Assembly (NCBI GenBank): GCA_000827495.1
Contig: KN817521.1
Coordinates: 372,001 to 436,000 of the forward strand
DNA: 64,000 nt
Direction: 5' to 3'
From: Hypholoma sublateritium FD-334 SS-4
Taxonomy: Eukaryota > Basidiomycota > Agaricomycetes > Agaricales > Strophariaceae
The notes under the pieces were generated by a model. That model was not told the origin of the DNA. It saw only the letters and a list, made by a program, of their open reading frames with translations, and searched no databases. Position 1 is the first letter of the stretch, and every line of letters begins with the position of its first letter. The position numbers and the translations under genes are program-made. Below, in pieces: positions 1-11,209 of this stretch.

Positions 1-1528
1 CGCATCTGGGCCCCTATGAACGGTGAGACGAGTGATCTAGGAGTCACTTGGGGCTACGGTTGCGTGGCAATCTGTGAAGGACACGCAGAAAGCGTTGGTG
101 CTGTGACTATGGCGCGCGGGGGCGAAAATGGGTCTAAGTTCGCATTCACAGGAAGCCAGGATCGCACAATCAAAATGTGGGACCTCTCAGAAGTCTCGAC
201 GGTGTTCAATACAGGCAGCGACAGTGCAGTACGCTGTAAGAGCTTGACGACACATAAAGCTCACGAAAAGGACATCAATTCCCTCGATGTTGCACCCAAC
301 GATCGTTTCCTCGCTTCGGGCTCGCAGGACCGCACCGCCAAAGTGTTTGAAATCGTGTATACGGTCGGTGCTGGCGGGGCAGCGCGCGGTGAGCTGAAGC
401 TGGTAGGGACGTGTAAGGGTCACAAGCGCGGCGTTTGGTCGGTGCGCTTTGGCCGGGCAGAGCGGGTCCTTGCGACGGGTAGCGGAGACAAAACGGTAAA
501 ACTCTGGAGCTTGGACGATTATTCGTGCCTGCGGACATTCGAAGGCCATACAAATTCGGTATTGCGCGTCGACTTCCTCAATATGGGGTTGCAACTCATC
601 AGCACGGGTTCGGATGGTTTGGCCAAGCTATGGAACGTAAGGGAGGAAGAATGCGTTGCCACGCTGGACAACCATGAAGATAAAGTGCGTTTCCTCACAA
701 TCCGGTGCTTTACCCCATCCTCGGTGGGCTCATGCCAAACTGTTTTTGATGTAGGTTTGGGCACTAGCTATCAGCGCCAACGAAAGCACGATCATTACTG
801 GAGCTGCTGATTCGGTTGTTACCTTCTGGGAAGATTGCACCGAAGAAGATCAAGCAGAGAAGGAGACAAAACGCACTGAGTCAGCGCTGAAGTAAGTCCA
901 CGGCGTATTTCTCGATTGGAAACGAAAATGAACCTATGTTATTAGGGACCAAGATTTCCTGAATTACCTCTCATTGCGCGATTACAAGCGGGCCATTCAA
1001 CTTGCGCTTGCAATGTCTCAGCCTGGCCGACTACTTTCTCTGTTCAAGGAGATCGCTTCTTCAGAGGAAGACGATGACTCGCCTTCCCTCACAGGCAATG
1101 CTTCTGTCGACGAGATCATCCGTACACTCTCCGGTCCGGAACTAGCCAAACTCCTCCGGTTCATTCGGGATTGGAACACCAACGCGAAGACCTCCGTCGT
1201 GGCTCAGAAGGTGCTATTGGCGATCATGAAGTTGCGAACGGCTGATGACGTTATCAAAGCCTTTGGCGACGAGAACCTCGAAAAAATGTTTGCGGATGGC
1301 GAAGAGGAGGATCTGGCTTCTCCTAGCGCTCCTTCGACAGGGCGCACTGCGTTAAAAGAGCTCGTTGATGCCCTGATTCCTTACTCAGAACGGCATCTTG
1401 CGCGAATGGAGAGGCTCGTGCAGGAGAGCTATGTTGTGGACTATATCCTAGGCGAAATGGACGATGGAATGTTTGACAACTATGCCATGGGCGACGACGA
1501 TGATAACGTAATGGACGTAGATCATTAG
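1..1528 (+). CDS. UTP13: U3 snoRNP WD40 protein Utp13/TBL3 (5' partial)
   Basis: C-terminal 467 codons of a WD40 beta-propeller protein of the small-subunit processome, which acts in the nucleolus on pre-18S rRNA. The frame is open from base 1 (R-I-W-A-P-M), so the start lies left of the window. Exons are 1-684, 755-891 and 946-1528. WD repeats are visible (SQDRTIKMWDL, SQDRTAKVFEI, SGDKTVKLWSL, SDGLAKLWNV), and the first splice restores EDK|VWAL, a typical blade. The part after about 940 matches the helical Utp13 C-terminal domain (DYKRAIQLALAMSQPGRLL) and ends in an acidic tail (MGDDDDNVMDVDH). Its 3' end faces the next gene with only 21 bases between them. Family assignment is strong; exact splice sites are inferred. 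Confidence 0.92.
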
Positions 1529-1549
1529 AGTCGTGCATTGATTTTATTT

Positions 1550-2362
1550 TCATTTCGTTACATTGCATATATTGCCGAGCCGACAGCCTTGCACGCCGTT
1601 GAACAGAAGCACCCATTCCCCTGGCTCGAGAGCCTTTGTAGTGAGAACATTGTCTGTATCCTCTTTCACGCGCCCGTTTTCGATTAGCCACCGCCGCATC
1701 ACGCCAGGCAGACAGCCTGTGCTTACGGACGGGGTTAGCCAAGTAGAAGAGCGGTAAAACGCAACATTGTATATGGACGTCTCCATGATCTCCCCATCCT
1801 GATTGTAGAGAAGCACGTCCCAATCGGTGGCGGATCGTACTTCAGCTACCTTTACGTTGCGGGATTTCGCCTGTTCGTAGACGGCTCTGAAGGTGGTCTT
1901 CGTTTGCGTGAAAACAGATGGTTCGATCAGCTCCGTGTCGAGGTAGATCTTAACAGCAGATATAAGCTCTGCGGTACCTTGGGCGGTGACGGGGGGCAAC
2001 TTTTGAAGGGGGAGATGCGTTGGATCGGAATAAAAGGGGGCGGGGAGAGGAGTCGCAACAGCCACAACTTGTCCTTCAACCGATACCGTTATACGGACCT
2101 TGAAAGCGACGGCATTGCTTTCGCGGACGCGCTGGTCCGCAATTGCGTCCATGCACCGACTCTTGAGGTCGTTATATTTTAGCGTTGAGCGCGCATAGAA
2201 CCAATTGTGCATATCTGCGGCGTCCAGGAGACGTGCAAAATGTAAGGGTAGAAGGAAGAATGGCGAAGGGCCGTGCGTGTCGTTGTTCCATATGAGCGAT
2301 TGGAGGAGGGGATCATATCGCGTAGTTGTAAGCAGCTGGTATGGCTCGTTGACGACGGCCAT
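1550..2362 (-). CDS. ABZ2: Aminodeoxychorismate lyase (class IV PLP aminotransferase fold)
   Basis: Single-exon gene of 270 residues. It resembles fungal 4-amino-4-deoxychorismate lyases, which release pyruvate to give p-aminobenzoate for folate synthesis. The expected PLP-binding lysine is Lys155 in TQTKTTFR. The class IV signature follows: NQDGEIMETSIYNVAF and then STGCLPGVMRRWLIENG. The N-terminus (MAVVNEPYQLLTTTRYDP) is the usual one for the fungal branch of this family. A branched-chain aminotransferase is less likely because of the length and the KTTFR context. It is convergent with UTP13, so the two transcripts probably overlap in their 3' UTRs. Confidence 0.85.
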   Translation of the reverse strand: MAVVNEPYQLLTTTRYDPLLQSLIWNNDTHGPSPFFLLPLHFARLLDAADMHNWFYARSTLKYNDLKSRCMDAIADQRVRESNAVAFKVRITVSVEGQVVAVATPLPAPFYSDPTHLPLQKLPPVTAQGTAELISAVKIYLDTELIEPSVFTQTKTTFRAVYEQAKSRNVKVAEVRSATDWDVLLYNQDGEIMETSIYNVAFYRSSTWLTPSVSTGCLPGVMRRWLIENGRVKEDTDNVLTTKALEPGEWVLLFNGVQGCRLGNICNVTK

Positions 2363-2710
2363 CGGATGAAGGGCTGATGGACGGGGGTGTTACAAGGCGA
2401 TGGTGGTGCAAAATTGAGTGCACCGATAAGGGAGTTATTACCTCAAATGGACTGTCGTTGCCAAGCTAAACAATGCCAAATGAATATTTCATGTCAATTT
2501 CATGTAGCTTGTACACCCATATTGATTTATTTTATGTACCGTAATCGTGAAACCGACTGTAAGTTGATCGTGTATGAACAGTTTACGGATTTGTGTCGTC
2601 GAGGACGGCAAGCAAGTGGCGGGGGACTAAGTATCAGATTTTAACGTGTAAAGGTCCGAAATGATTCAAAATTGGTATTATCATTCAGCAGATGATTATT
2701 TTATGTAAGT

Positions 2711-4163
2711 TTATTCCACTCGACCATCGAATCCGCGAGCGTTGTTACTCATGGTCTTCAACTCTATACGGGAGTTAAGTGTATCAAGCAGCGTCTGTGA
2801 TAATAATGGATCAGTTGACTGCAATACCGAACAGGAGAGCTGAATAGCCTTACTGTGGTATAGATACAACCAAGAGGATAGGTGAACATGGCATAGAGAT
2901 ACGTGTTGCGATGCAGCAAAAAGCTGAATAAATCTGCTAGGGCAAACACAGAGACGAGGAAACCTGTCTGAACCGCCCCGCGAATTAGACGATTAACCAT
3001 GGTGTCCGTGTTCCTGTGGCCTGTGCGGGATCGTGCAAATGCATATATTAAACGGACTGCAGGTGAATGGTGATGGCGTTAGGCAGGGATATGTAAGCGT
3101 ATGCCATAGGTGACAGACCACTGATAAGAAGGTCGGTGAACGTTTGGAAACCAAGCCAGCAGGCCGCAAAAGGCGACAGACGCGCAAGCCCCATCATTCT
3201 GATCCGCGGAAGAAAAATGAGATCGAAAGACAAGCAGAAAGAAGCCGGATTTACACCTACTTTTGTATGACACCAGCGCGAGTGCCGGTATAGATACCAA
3301 AGATAAAACTGAGGAGGCTCGATACACCGATTACCGCTACACAGTAGGTACCTTTCGTCAAAATATAAACGCTGAAACAAATACAATCTATGAGTTTATA
3401 TTCAGCCTTTGGGGCGATTAGTGTCTCACTGACCGGTGCGCCAAAAAGGTTTGCGTAAGAAGGGCAGTGACGGAAGTTGCAATTGCCGTGAATGGGAGCG
3501 TCCAACCAATGACTGCGATGGAATCAGTCGCTGCGTACTTTGGCAATAGAGCGACTATGGATACCCTCAAGGCTTTCCGGTTTTGCGAAATTGACTATGC
3601 TATAGGTAAACAAACATTTGGTTAGATGGCCGTAAATTGACAGAATGATCATACCAAAGTTTCCATGCCGCGTACATAGAACTGAAAAGTTGATATTAGA
3701 ATCGCAGATTTCGTTCCGGCAGTACAAACATACACTGCGCTATGCGCTGTAACCACCACAAAGAGGACATAGACAATGCACCTATTCAATCGGTCAAGTT
3801 CCAATGCCTTCCCAGTCATCGAACGGGGAAGTACGAACCTCACCCAATACGCATCCTTGAAATCTAGTCGAAGAACGGATCAGCCAGACGGGAGAATTAG
3901 AGTTGAAAGTTTGGCTTACTACTCGTGTGATACACCAAAAACTGATATGTAACAAGACCATAAAGATACGCATTTCCTTCAAATTGGCCACATGGTCAAT
4001 AAGATCCGTTCAAGTTGAAGTACAATGCTAGTTATTTAAGCAGTATGGTTAGCCTACCTAGCAGGCCGAGAAGGAGAACACCTGCGATTCGAAAGTCAAC
4101 AAATTGGAATGGAATGAAACGGTCTGCGCAGTGCGCACCGACAGTTGCATCGAAAGTGCCCAT
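2711..4163 (-). CDS. DUF6534-type multi-pass membrane protein
   Basis: Fragmented into small exons but recognisable as the basidiomycete DUF6534 seven-helix family, whose function is unknown. It starts MGTFDATVG at 4163 and continues after an intron at 4082-4138 with VLLLGLLG. Later pieces give YLYGLVTYQ, WTLPFTAIATSVTALLTQTF, VYILTKGTYCVAVIGVSS and, near the end, NRLIRGAVQTGFLVSVFALADL. Splicing out the last intron (ending TTATCACAG) restores the family's closing motif LLDTLNSR before a TAA at 2711. The 5', middle and 3' hallmarks are all present, so the gene may be intact. The exons between about 3650 and 4030 could not be joined with certainty, so partial decay is not excluded. Confidence 0.62.
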
Positions 4164-4860
4164 CCTTCGTAGAGGAGTGGTATAAGCCGACGGTCCACGA
4201 TAAGCACCTTGAGAAGGATAGAGAGAGGGGCACTGTTGGGACAAGGCTAGCGTTCTTTGGGCGCCTTCAATATAAATATGTAACCTTTTTCAAAACGCCA
4301 GTTGTCAGGCTGACCCTGCTTAAATAAATAACGTCCTCTCTCATATGATTTCACATCAAAAAGTCGGGACGAAACGCGGCAGCCCTGATCACCCAAATCG
4401 AGGCTTTGTCCGGACATCTCTGCTAGATTATCCGGCACATATGTAGCCTACCTGTCGTTTGTGAGATTGTCCGGGCACCACACATATTCGGAGAGCAGTG
4501 TTTTTGTGTTCTCTGTAACAACTCTATAATGGTGAACTTGCCGCACAAAATTGGGTTGGAAAGGACCGAGGAGTACTCTGGAGTACTTACGTCACATGTC
4601 GCACGACGAGAAAGTGCTTTGCTTTCAATATTTATAAAATCCTTCGGGGAGATAGCGGAGAACTCAGAGTCACAATTCAAATGACGCCCTAAATTTGATA
4701 AGCCACCACTGGGTCAGAGCTGCGGCCGAGCAAGAAGATTTCGAGGATGTGGTAGAATATTGAAAGTAGGCGCCTGCCACGCAAGCAGGCAGTGCCGCGC
4801 CGCAGCGGAACTTTAACGGAACCGGGCGGCAATGTGACGAATGTGACGATGGCGCTGACT

Positions 4861-4866
4861 TATAAA
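4861..4866 (+). promoter_or_regulatory. TATA box for the NBR1-like gene
   Basis: TATAAA lies 94 bases upstream of the ATG at 4955, a suitable distance for a fungal core promoter. Inferred from position and sequence only. Confidence 0.45.
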
Positions 4867-4954
4867 GAAGAGTCATCATGGACTGCGGGGCTAGCGCCAC
4901 TACTACAACTACCCACCCGCGTACACGGTCTCGGGTACCCTTCCTTCCTTAGAA

Positions 4955-7900
4955 ATGTTCACCATCAAGGTCACCTATCATGGCCAGACCAGAAAGCATA
5001 CATTCTCCGATATCAATACTTTCCCGTCCTACGACCAAATCTGCACCCAGGTGAGTTTCATTTTGAGAGTCTGGTATCTGCGCAGCGACTCACATCTTCG
5101 TGCAGCTCTACCGTGTATTCTCTATCTCTAATAATTTCTATTTATCGAGGCTTCTCTTCTCTCCAAACGCCTCCCAACCCTCCCATATCCTGATTGCTGC
5201 AGAGGTCCATAATTCCCTGGACTACAACAAGTGCATTCGTCAACACAAAGATCGTGTTTGGAGGCATGGACTTCTACGGTTCAACATGTGCGATGTAGGC
5301 CTTACGTCTGTGGACGAGTCAGGTAAGTCTGCTGTTGATCAAGCTTATTCATGATGCCAAATATATATGCCATAGCTGGAGGACGTCTCATGTCCTTTGA
5401 CCTCCCGCCCATCACACCAAACAATCGTTCCCGAGGGAGTTTAATGGGGTCTCATAACCCATTTTCTGTTTCAGCATTCCCTTCTGTTGGCACTCCTGCC
5501 ACTCCGGATTACATAGATGTTGATCGCAGCAGCTTTCATTACACTCGTGATTTAGGGGCGAACCGCCCGCAGCATCCATCTCGTCCTACGCCGCAGCATA
5601 GAGCTTCAGCCCCTAGTCTCGGCGCGTGCTGCTCAGTGGAGCAAGGGAAGGCTGAAATAAAGAGTATGCTCATCAATTTCCAGGACAATTTAAATCATGT
5701 ATTGGCCACCAATCTTGGATCGCCCATAGTCGACGCCAAGCCGGCCACTAGTCACCAGAATGACTCTGCCGATGACAAGTTCAAATCAGCTCCGCCTCCG
5801 TCATTGTGCTCGGTGTGCACCAAGAACATTTCGCGCTCTCTCAATGGACCAGACAGTTGGTTCTCGTGCGCAAACTGCCACATCGTTGTTGTGAGTTTTA
5901 CTGATGATGTAACGGGAAATGAACCTGACATGCTTTCATGCTAGTGCGATAGTTGCCACGATGTGACGAAGCCTGGCTTTTGTCTGTGCACTATGAGTCC
6001 GCACAAAATGCAGGAAGGCGCTGCGTTGCTAGGTGGAAACGCATTCCTGCCCATTCCGCGCTTGCCCGATCCATGGGCCCCCACACCCCTTCCTCCTGCT
6101 GGCCCTACCTCGGCTATTCCATCGTCTGATGTTGTGCACAACGGCGTCGTCTGCGACGTCTGTACAGGGATAATTCGAGGTGTTCGTCACAAATGTCTTG
6201 ACTGCCCTGGTAGGTTCTCAAACTTCTGTGATGATCTAAAAGCGAAACCCATTCTGACTTACGGATTATCGTAGATTATGACTTATGTACATCATGCATA
6301 ACAGCGGGAGCCGCGGGAACGCATAACCCTTTCCACGAGTTTCTCGATATCACTGAACCAGGACGAGTCATTGTTCACACTGTGCTCAGCGGTGATGGTG
6401 AAGCACTAAGACGCACAGGGCGACTTGCACCATCGGTAGCTCCGGCCACACAGGAATCGCCAGAACGCATTATCCATAACGCTACTTGTGATCTTTGTGA
6501 CTCAGGGATTATTGGCGATCGTTACGTATGTTGCCTTTTATCCTTTGGTTTTTTTAAGGTGGTACTCAGGCTTGTCTTTCACCAGAAATGTCTTGCTTGC
6601 CCAGATTTCGACACTTGCAGTTCATGCTTCAGGCAAGTTTCTGTTTTTACGTATATTTTCTTCGCCATCTCAAGCAAGTATCAGCATTACGCAAGAACAA
6701 CATCCAGACCACTCTTTCGTTCGTCTCCAGAAGTCTGATGACTACATTGTATGTTATCGTGTGTCTGTATTCTACATCATGAAACTTAACTTTCTATTTT
6801 CTAGCCTCACAAACGCATTCAGCGAGGCTTGCATTATGCCACATGCAATGGTAGTCTTTACGTCGACGATCAGCCTTCGTGATACTAAATCAACTCTGTT
6901 GTCAGGTTGCACAAAAACCATCAGCGGCGTCAGATATAAGGTGTGTTCACAAGGCGAATCATTTCTGGAAAGTGCCTTAATATTTTTGTCTCAGTGCATG
7001 CATCCTGAGTGCCCCGATTACGACCTGTGCGAAAACTGTGAAGCACTACCGATTCCTGTGCACCCACCGATTCACCCGATGCTCAAGATGAAAACTGCCG
7101 ACACGGTTGTACCAACTGTTTATCGGGTTGGTCAAACGAGCCTCATTGACCGCGCATCCCCGTCGTTGCCCGCCAGCGTTCGTTCGGAATCTCGTGCCCC
7201 AACTCCAGTGGAGGAAGAGCGTGTCAGGACACCTAAGGCTGTGCCTCCTTTGCCTGCGTGGATGGCCTTGGCACCGGCCATGTCAGATGATGAATCCCCT
7301 ACCTCTGAGGGCTCCTCTATCAAACCTCCTCTTCCTCCCAAGCCGGAGATGATGTCAAACCCTCCTTGGGCTTCTATTCAAGGCCTTTACCCGTCACAGA
7401 GGTTCGTGGACATAAATCCTTTCGCCGATACTTTCGCCGCTCCCACAGGGACAGGATATCAAGAAGCTGAAGAATCTATTCGCGACATCGACATTTCTTT
7501 GCCTAGTGTCCCCAACCACATTCCGAATCCATGGCCGACCAACAATGCGACGGAGCGACAGGAGCTTTTGCAGCTTATCTACGACTTTGCCGGCCCTTCA
7601 GCGAGCGCCAGCGTCATCAGCTCGCTTTCCGATGCACCTCACAGGCCTAGGGACCAGGATGAAATGTCTGCGTCCAAGGCGCCACTCGTGGATTTATCTT
7701 CCGTGGAATCATCGATGTACACCGATCCGTTGAAGAACGAAGCGCAAGCACAACCGACCGCACAGCAAGCTGAAGTTCAAGCGTTTCTGCCAAACCTCCC
7801 TCTTCCGGCGTCCGGGGATCTTTTCAACTCTTTGTTCCAGCACATCGAGGATGTAGTAGCGTCCCGAACTGCTGCGTTCGGGGATATCACCAGAGCAGAG

Positions 7901-9094
7901 CGTACTCCGCAAAACCTGATCGAAGAGACTGTCCCTGAGCCTGTGGAGCGTACATCATTTGGCAATTTCTCTGATTCCATGTCACACCTGTTGCAGGAAA
8001 TGGAGAATCTGAGTTTCGTCCCTGTTACTCGACCGGAGGCTTCCGTAGTCAACGACAATACGCCGCAGACGGCAGCCGGGAAGGCGGAGAGTGTCACGGA
8101 GTCGACTTTGTCTCGCGAAGCTCTCCTCAATTCACCGGAACGAAAGCGTTCGCTCATCGAACGCATTCCTCATTCGCTTGTAGATCTGATGCAGAGCTTC
8201 GAGGCCCCAAAGCCTCAGTCACCTGCCACAGAAATCACGGTTGAATCGCGGATTCCGTTGAGCGCAGCGTTCGTAGAGGACGTCACCGTACCCGATGGCC
8301 AAGTCTTTCCACCTGGAGCAGAATTTGTCAAGTGCTGGAAGCTCATGAATGACAGTGGTCGTGACTGGCCTGAATCTACTGAGCTGGTCTTTGTTGCTGG
8401 CGAGATGCTATCGGCCGAGAAGGACCCTGCCGCCTTGACTGTAGGGCTCGGAAAAGTCACTGCTGGTACTGAAGTCGATGCTTGGACCGGAGAGTTGAAG
8501 GTACGCCCCTTTGTGTGAATCTGCTCTGATGATGATGATCACACTCATTCTATTCCTCTAGGCGCCCGAACTACCTGGTCGCTATGTTGGATATTGGAGG
8601 TTGAGGGCTGACGGCGAGATCTTCGGCAATAGCCTTTGGATCGAGTGAGTTCATTGCAACTTTTCCGTTTTGTAAGCTGCCGGCTAAACCAATTTAGAAT
8701 CAATGTGATGGAGGCAGACTTCCGCCATTCGTCCGACGTATCCTTGGCTGCTTCGGCCATAATCATGCCTGCCGCCTCGTCGGTGCAGCAGAGCGATGCC
8801 ACCCCGTCTTTGATCGCCCATACTACCTCTTTCAGTACTTCCGTAGTGTCCACTGAGGATAATGTTTCTGATCCAGGTTCCGACATCTCGCTGATCAGCA
8901 TGCCGTCGTCGTCCTCGGACGATGATGAAGATTTCTGGCACGACAGTCGCTCGCAGACGACCGCCGAACGCGAAGCCGCAGCGGCTGCGGCTGCGGCCGC
9001 TGTTGCTTCTGGTTCCCGAGGCAGCCCTGCAGCTGCTAACGCGATGGACTACGTGATGCTGTACGACGAGAACTCGTCGGAAGAGGAAAAATAA
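4955..9094 (+). CDS. NBR1-like selective autophagy receptor (PB1, 4x ZZ, FW)
   Basis: Twelve exons: 4955-5050, 5106-5322, 5376-5890, 5945-6209, 6275-6525, 6586-6632, 6679-6748, 6805-6850, 6906-6940, 6995-8500, 8562-8644, 8698-9094. They join in phase to 1175 residues. An N-terminal PB1 domain covers residues 1 to about 95 (MFTIKVTYHGQTRKHTF, then LYRVFSISNNFYL). Four ZZ-like zinc fingers follow near residues 249, 344, 433 and 488, each with CxxC pairs. A disordered Ser/Pro-rich linker leads to an NBR1 FW (four-tryptophan) domain at about 931-1045, with tryptophans in KCWK, RDWPE, DAWTG and GYWRL. NBR1 proteins carry cargo to Atg8-decorated autophagosomes. A possible Atg8-interacting motif, Y-V-M-L flanked by acidic residues, sits at the extreme C-terminus (residues 1162-1165). 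One intron is GC-AG. Confidence 0.88.
8975..9001 (+). repeat. Polyalanine codon run (9 Ala)
   Basis: Nine consecutive GCN codons inside the last exon of the NBR1-like gene, in the disordered tail after the FW domain. Mixed GCC/GCA/GCG/GCT codons make it less slippage-prone than a pure trinucleotide repeat. Confidence 0.9.
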
Positions 9095-9384
9095 TCGATG
9101 CTGAAACGAAATCTGGACTAAATCCGAACACCCTTGTAAACGTATCTTTGAATTGCCCTTGCTTCGCACTGAAGTTGGCTTGGATGGTGCATGCGCCTCT
9201 GTAGTCTCCCCGGAATGGTTTTTTGAGGGTATCCCTTCGTGTACAATATGTCGTTAAATTTTTTGCATTACATGCACATCCCGTCTTTTACTTAGAAAAT
9301 CAATATTGATCATTGTCGCTGTCATATACACGTCACACAATGCATTAGTTCAATATTCTATCCAAATTGCAGTGAACTTAGGTT

Positions 9385-10275
9385 TCACCACGGAATAGAA
9401 GCGAAAGACATGACAGTATCCTGTCCAAGCGTCTCGGTGTGTATGGCTTTGAACTTTGGCAAAACGTCCCCGTTCTCAGACAGGGATGTCGGATACTGAT
9501 ACCCCACGCCTGCCTCCCCCACAAGCACAGGGGCGACTGTCACAATCAGGGCATCGACGACTGACTCCGCTAAGAACGAAGCGATGATGCGCGCTCCGCC
9601 TTCGACCATCAGCGAATTGACGCCGCGTTCCCGAAGACCGTGAAGGATGGACGGGACGGGCAGCCTGCCCTCTGGCTGCTCGTCAGATTGCAGAGGGATC
9701 TCAATCACCCGAGCCCCAGCTGCCTCGAGCGCGCTCTTCCGCTCCAGAAACGCAGAGTTAAGGCTGGCCGCACACAGGACCCACGGCCGGCGTCCCGTCT
9801 TGCCCTGGAAGTTGCGCAGCAGCTTGCACGTCACGGGGAGCCGCAGGCGCGCGTCGACGACGACGGGTCGCGGGAGGTGGTGCGGGGGTTCTGCAAGCGG
9901 CAGGTGGCGCACTGTGCATGGCTAGGCGTCGGCGCGCGCCTAAGCAGGAGGGGTGGGGGCGCACCGTTCAGCTGCGGGTCGTCGTTCAGTGCGGTGTTGA
10001 TCCCGACGAGGATCGCGTCGTGCAGCGTGCGCAGCCTGGCGGAGCGGGGCGTCGTCGGTTGCGGGGCGCGTGTGGGGGGCGAGCAGCACGCACCAGTGGG
10101 TCATGACCATGCTTTGCTTGCCGCTCAGGATGAGTTGGCGTCCTTGTGCTCCTGCGATCTTCGCGTCGAGGGACTGTGCGAAGGTGAGGGTGACGTGTGG
10201 GCGCGTCGCTGGGGGCGGGGTGGAGTGGTGGAGGAGGGTGGCGGCTAGGAATGTGGGCGGCGTTGGATCAGCCAT
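9385..10275 (-). CDS. RIB7: Diaminohydroxyphosphoribosylamino-pyrimidine reductase (riboflavin pathway)
   Basis: Three exons, 10275-10094, 10035-9965 and 9911-9385, join in phase to 259 residues. The protein matches fungal Rib7, the NADPH-dependent reductase that converts 2,5-diamino-6-ribosylamino-4(3H)-pyrimidinone 5'-phosphate to its ribitylamino form. The hallmark HVTLTFAQSLDAKIA is near the N-terminus. It is followed by LILSGKQSMVMTHWLRTLHDAILVG across the first splice, ALNDDPQLNVRHLP across the second, and later SLMVEGGARIIASFL, the usual NADPH/substrate-binding Gly-rich segment. Coding sequence and introns in the first half are very GC-rich compared with the flanks. The ATG at 10275 is chosen because it gives the family N-terminal length. 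Confidence 0.9.
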
Positions 10276-10494
10276 GACTGAGGCGCTCTTGACGGTGAGT
10301 GTTGAGGAGAGTGCTGTTGCGTTTTCGCACGGTGCGCAAGTCAGTATATTTCTGCAATGAATATGGTTTTGCATGTAGCGCTCCGGTCTAACTTGTAAAT
10401 AATATGTTCGTATTTCGTGCATACATGGCCATGGCCCACAATCCTACCATGACTTGGAATAAGCATCTTGTATGGCGCAATAAGTACGTTGTCA

Positions 10495-10650
10495 TCATGA
10501 AAATTCAGATGGTGTCGAGCTGGACTGCGATGTCGCTGTACGTTTCTCCGGGGGTACCAAAGTCTTTTCGAGGAAGTCCGAGACCAGAATGCCGGTGAAC
10601 CCGACAATGCACGCGCCCATGGAGATGTAAAGGCGCGTCCGCGCTGGCAT
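10495..10650 (-). CDS. 51-residue single-pass membrane protein, unknown
   Basis: Uninterrupted ORF of 51 codons: basic start MPARTRLYIS, one hydrophobic helix (MGACIVGFTGILVSDFL), then a short polar tail with VPPEKR and a Ser/Thr-rich end. The layout (Arg-rich N-terminus and a single helix near residues 8-27) resembles small mitochondrial inner-membrane assembly factors. I cannot name a family, and Pet117 was considered but its tail motif is absent. It lies upstream of RIB7 on the same strand. Coding status is inferred from composition only. Confidence 0.4.
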   Translation of the reverse strand: MPARTRLYISMGACIVGFTGILVSDFLEKTLVPPEKRTATSQSSSTPSEFS

Positions 10651-11209
10651 AGCTTTGATGGGACTCAATGAACAATGTGACGAACTTGCAATTCAGTGTA
10701 CACACCGAGCCACGATTGCAGATATGTGCGATTTTGGGGCGATGGCGGTATGGGCATGCGGGCTGGTGCGTGTTTTGCCATGGCGTCACAGAGAAGAAAG
10801 CGAAGCAAAGGTTTGGACAAGCAACGCTTCGGCATTTCCCGCGCGGCGTGCGAATGGCCTTCGCCGCAAATTCCAACCTTTCCTCTCGACTTCGACAATG
10901 CACGCTGTGCTTTGCTCTGCATCGAACCCTTCACAATGCTACATTCGTCTTGGCCAGGCCACCGAGTCACCGGGAATTCTCGACGCCTTTGTGCTCTGTC
11001 ACATGGCAACGTTATGACCCTTTGCTACTTCGGGGCCACCGCCCGGCCACCTCTTTGTCTGATTCGAAACGCTTGAGGCAAATATCTTTCCATTGTCTGC
11101 TTGATTGCGATAACGCTTGTGGCTCACAGGTTCCGTAGGCGTATATAACGCGACGCAGACATACCTGGATGCTCCAACTTTTCACCCCTCCTCTCCTCGC
11201 ATCCCTCCC
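10651..11209. other. Intergenic, divergent promoter region
   Basis: Overlapping ORFs occur on both strands but none has domain-like sequence. The stretch probably holds the promoters of the 51-codon ORF (leftward) and the FunK1 kinase (rightward). Confidence 0.5.
11142..11148 (+). promoter_or_regulatory. TATA box for the FunK1 kinase gene
   Basis: TATATAA lies about 68 bases upstream of the ATG at 11210, in a CT-rich leader typical of basidiomycete core promoters. Confidence 0.5.

Noticed and set aside
2711..4163. DUF6534 gene as a pseudogene
   Set aside because: The fragmentary ORFs suggested decay, but splicing restores the first, middle and last family motifs and a clean stop, so it is kept as a gene with reduced confidence.
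9640..10248. 202-codon plus-strand ORF
   Set aside because: Antisense to RIB7, whose exons are well conserved; the frame is open only because of high GC content.
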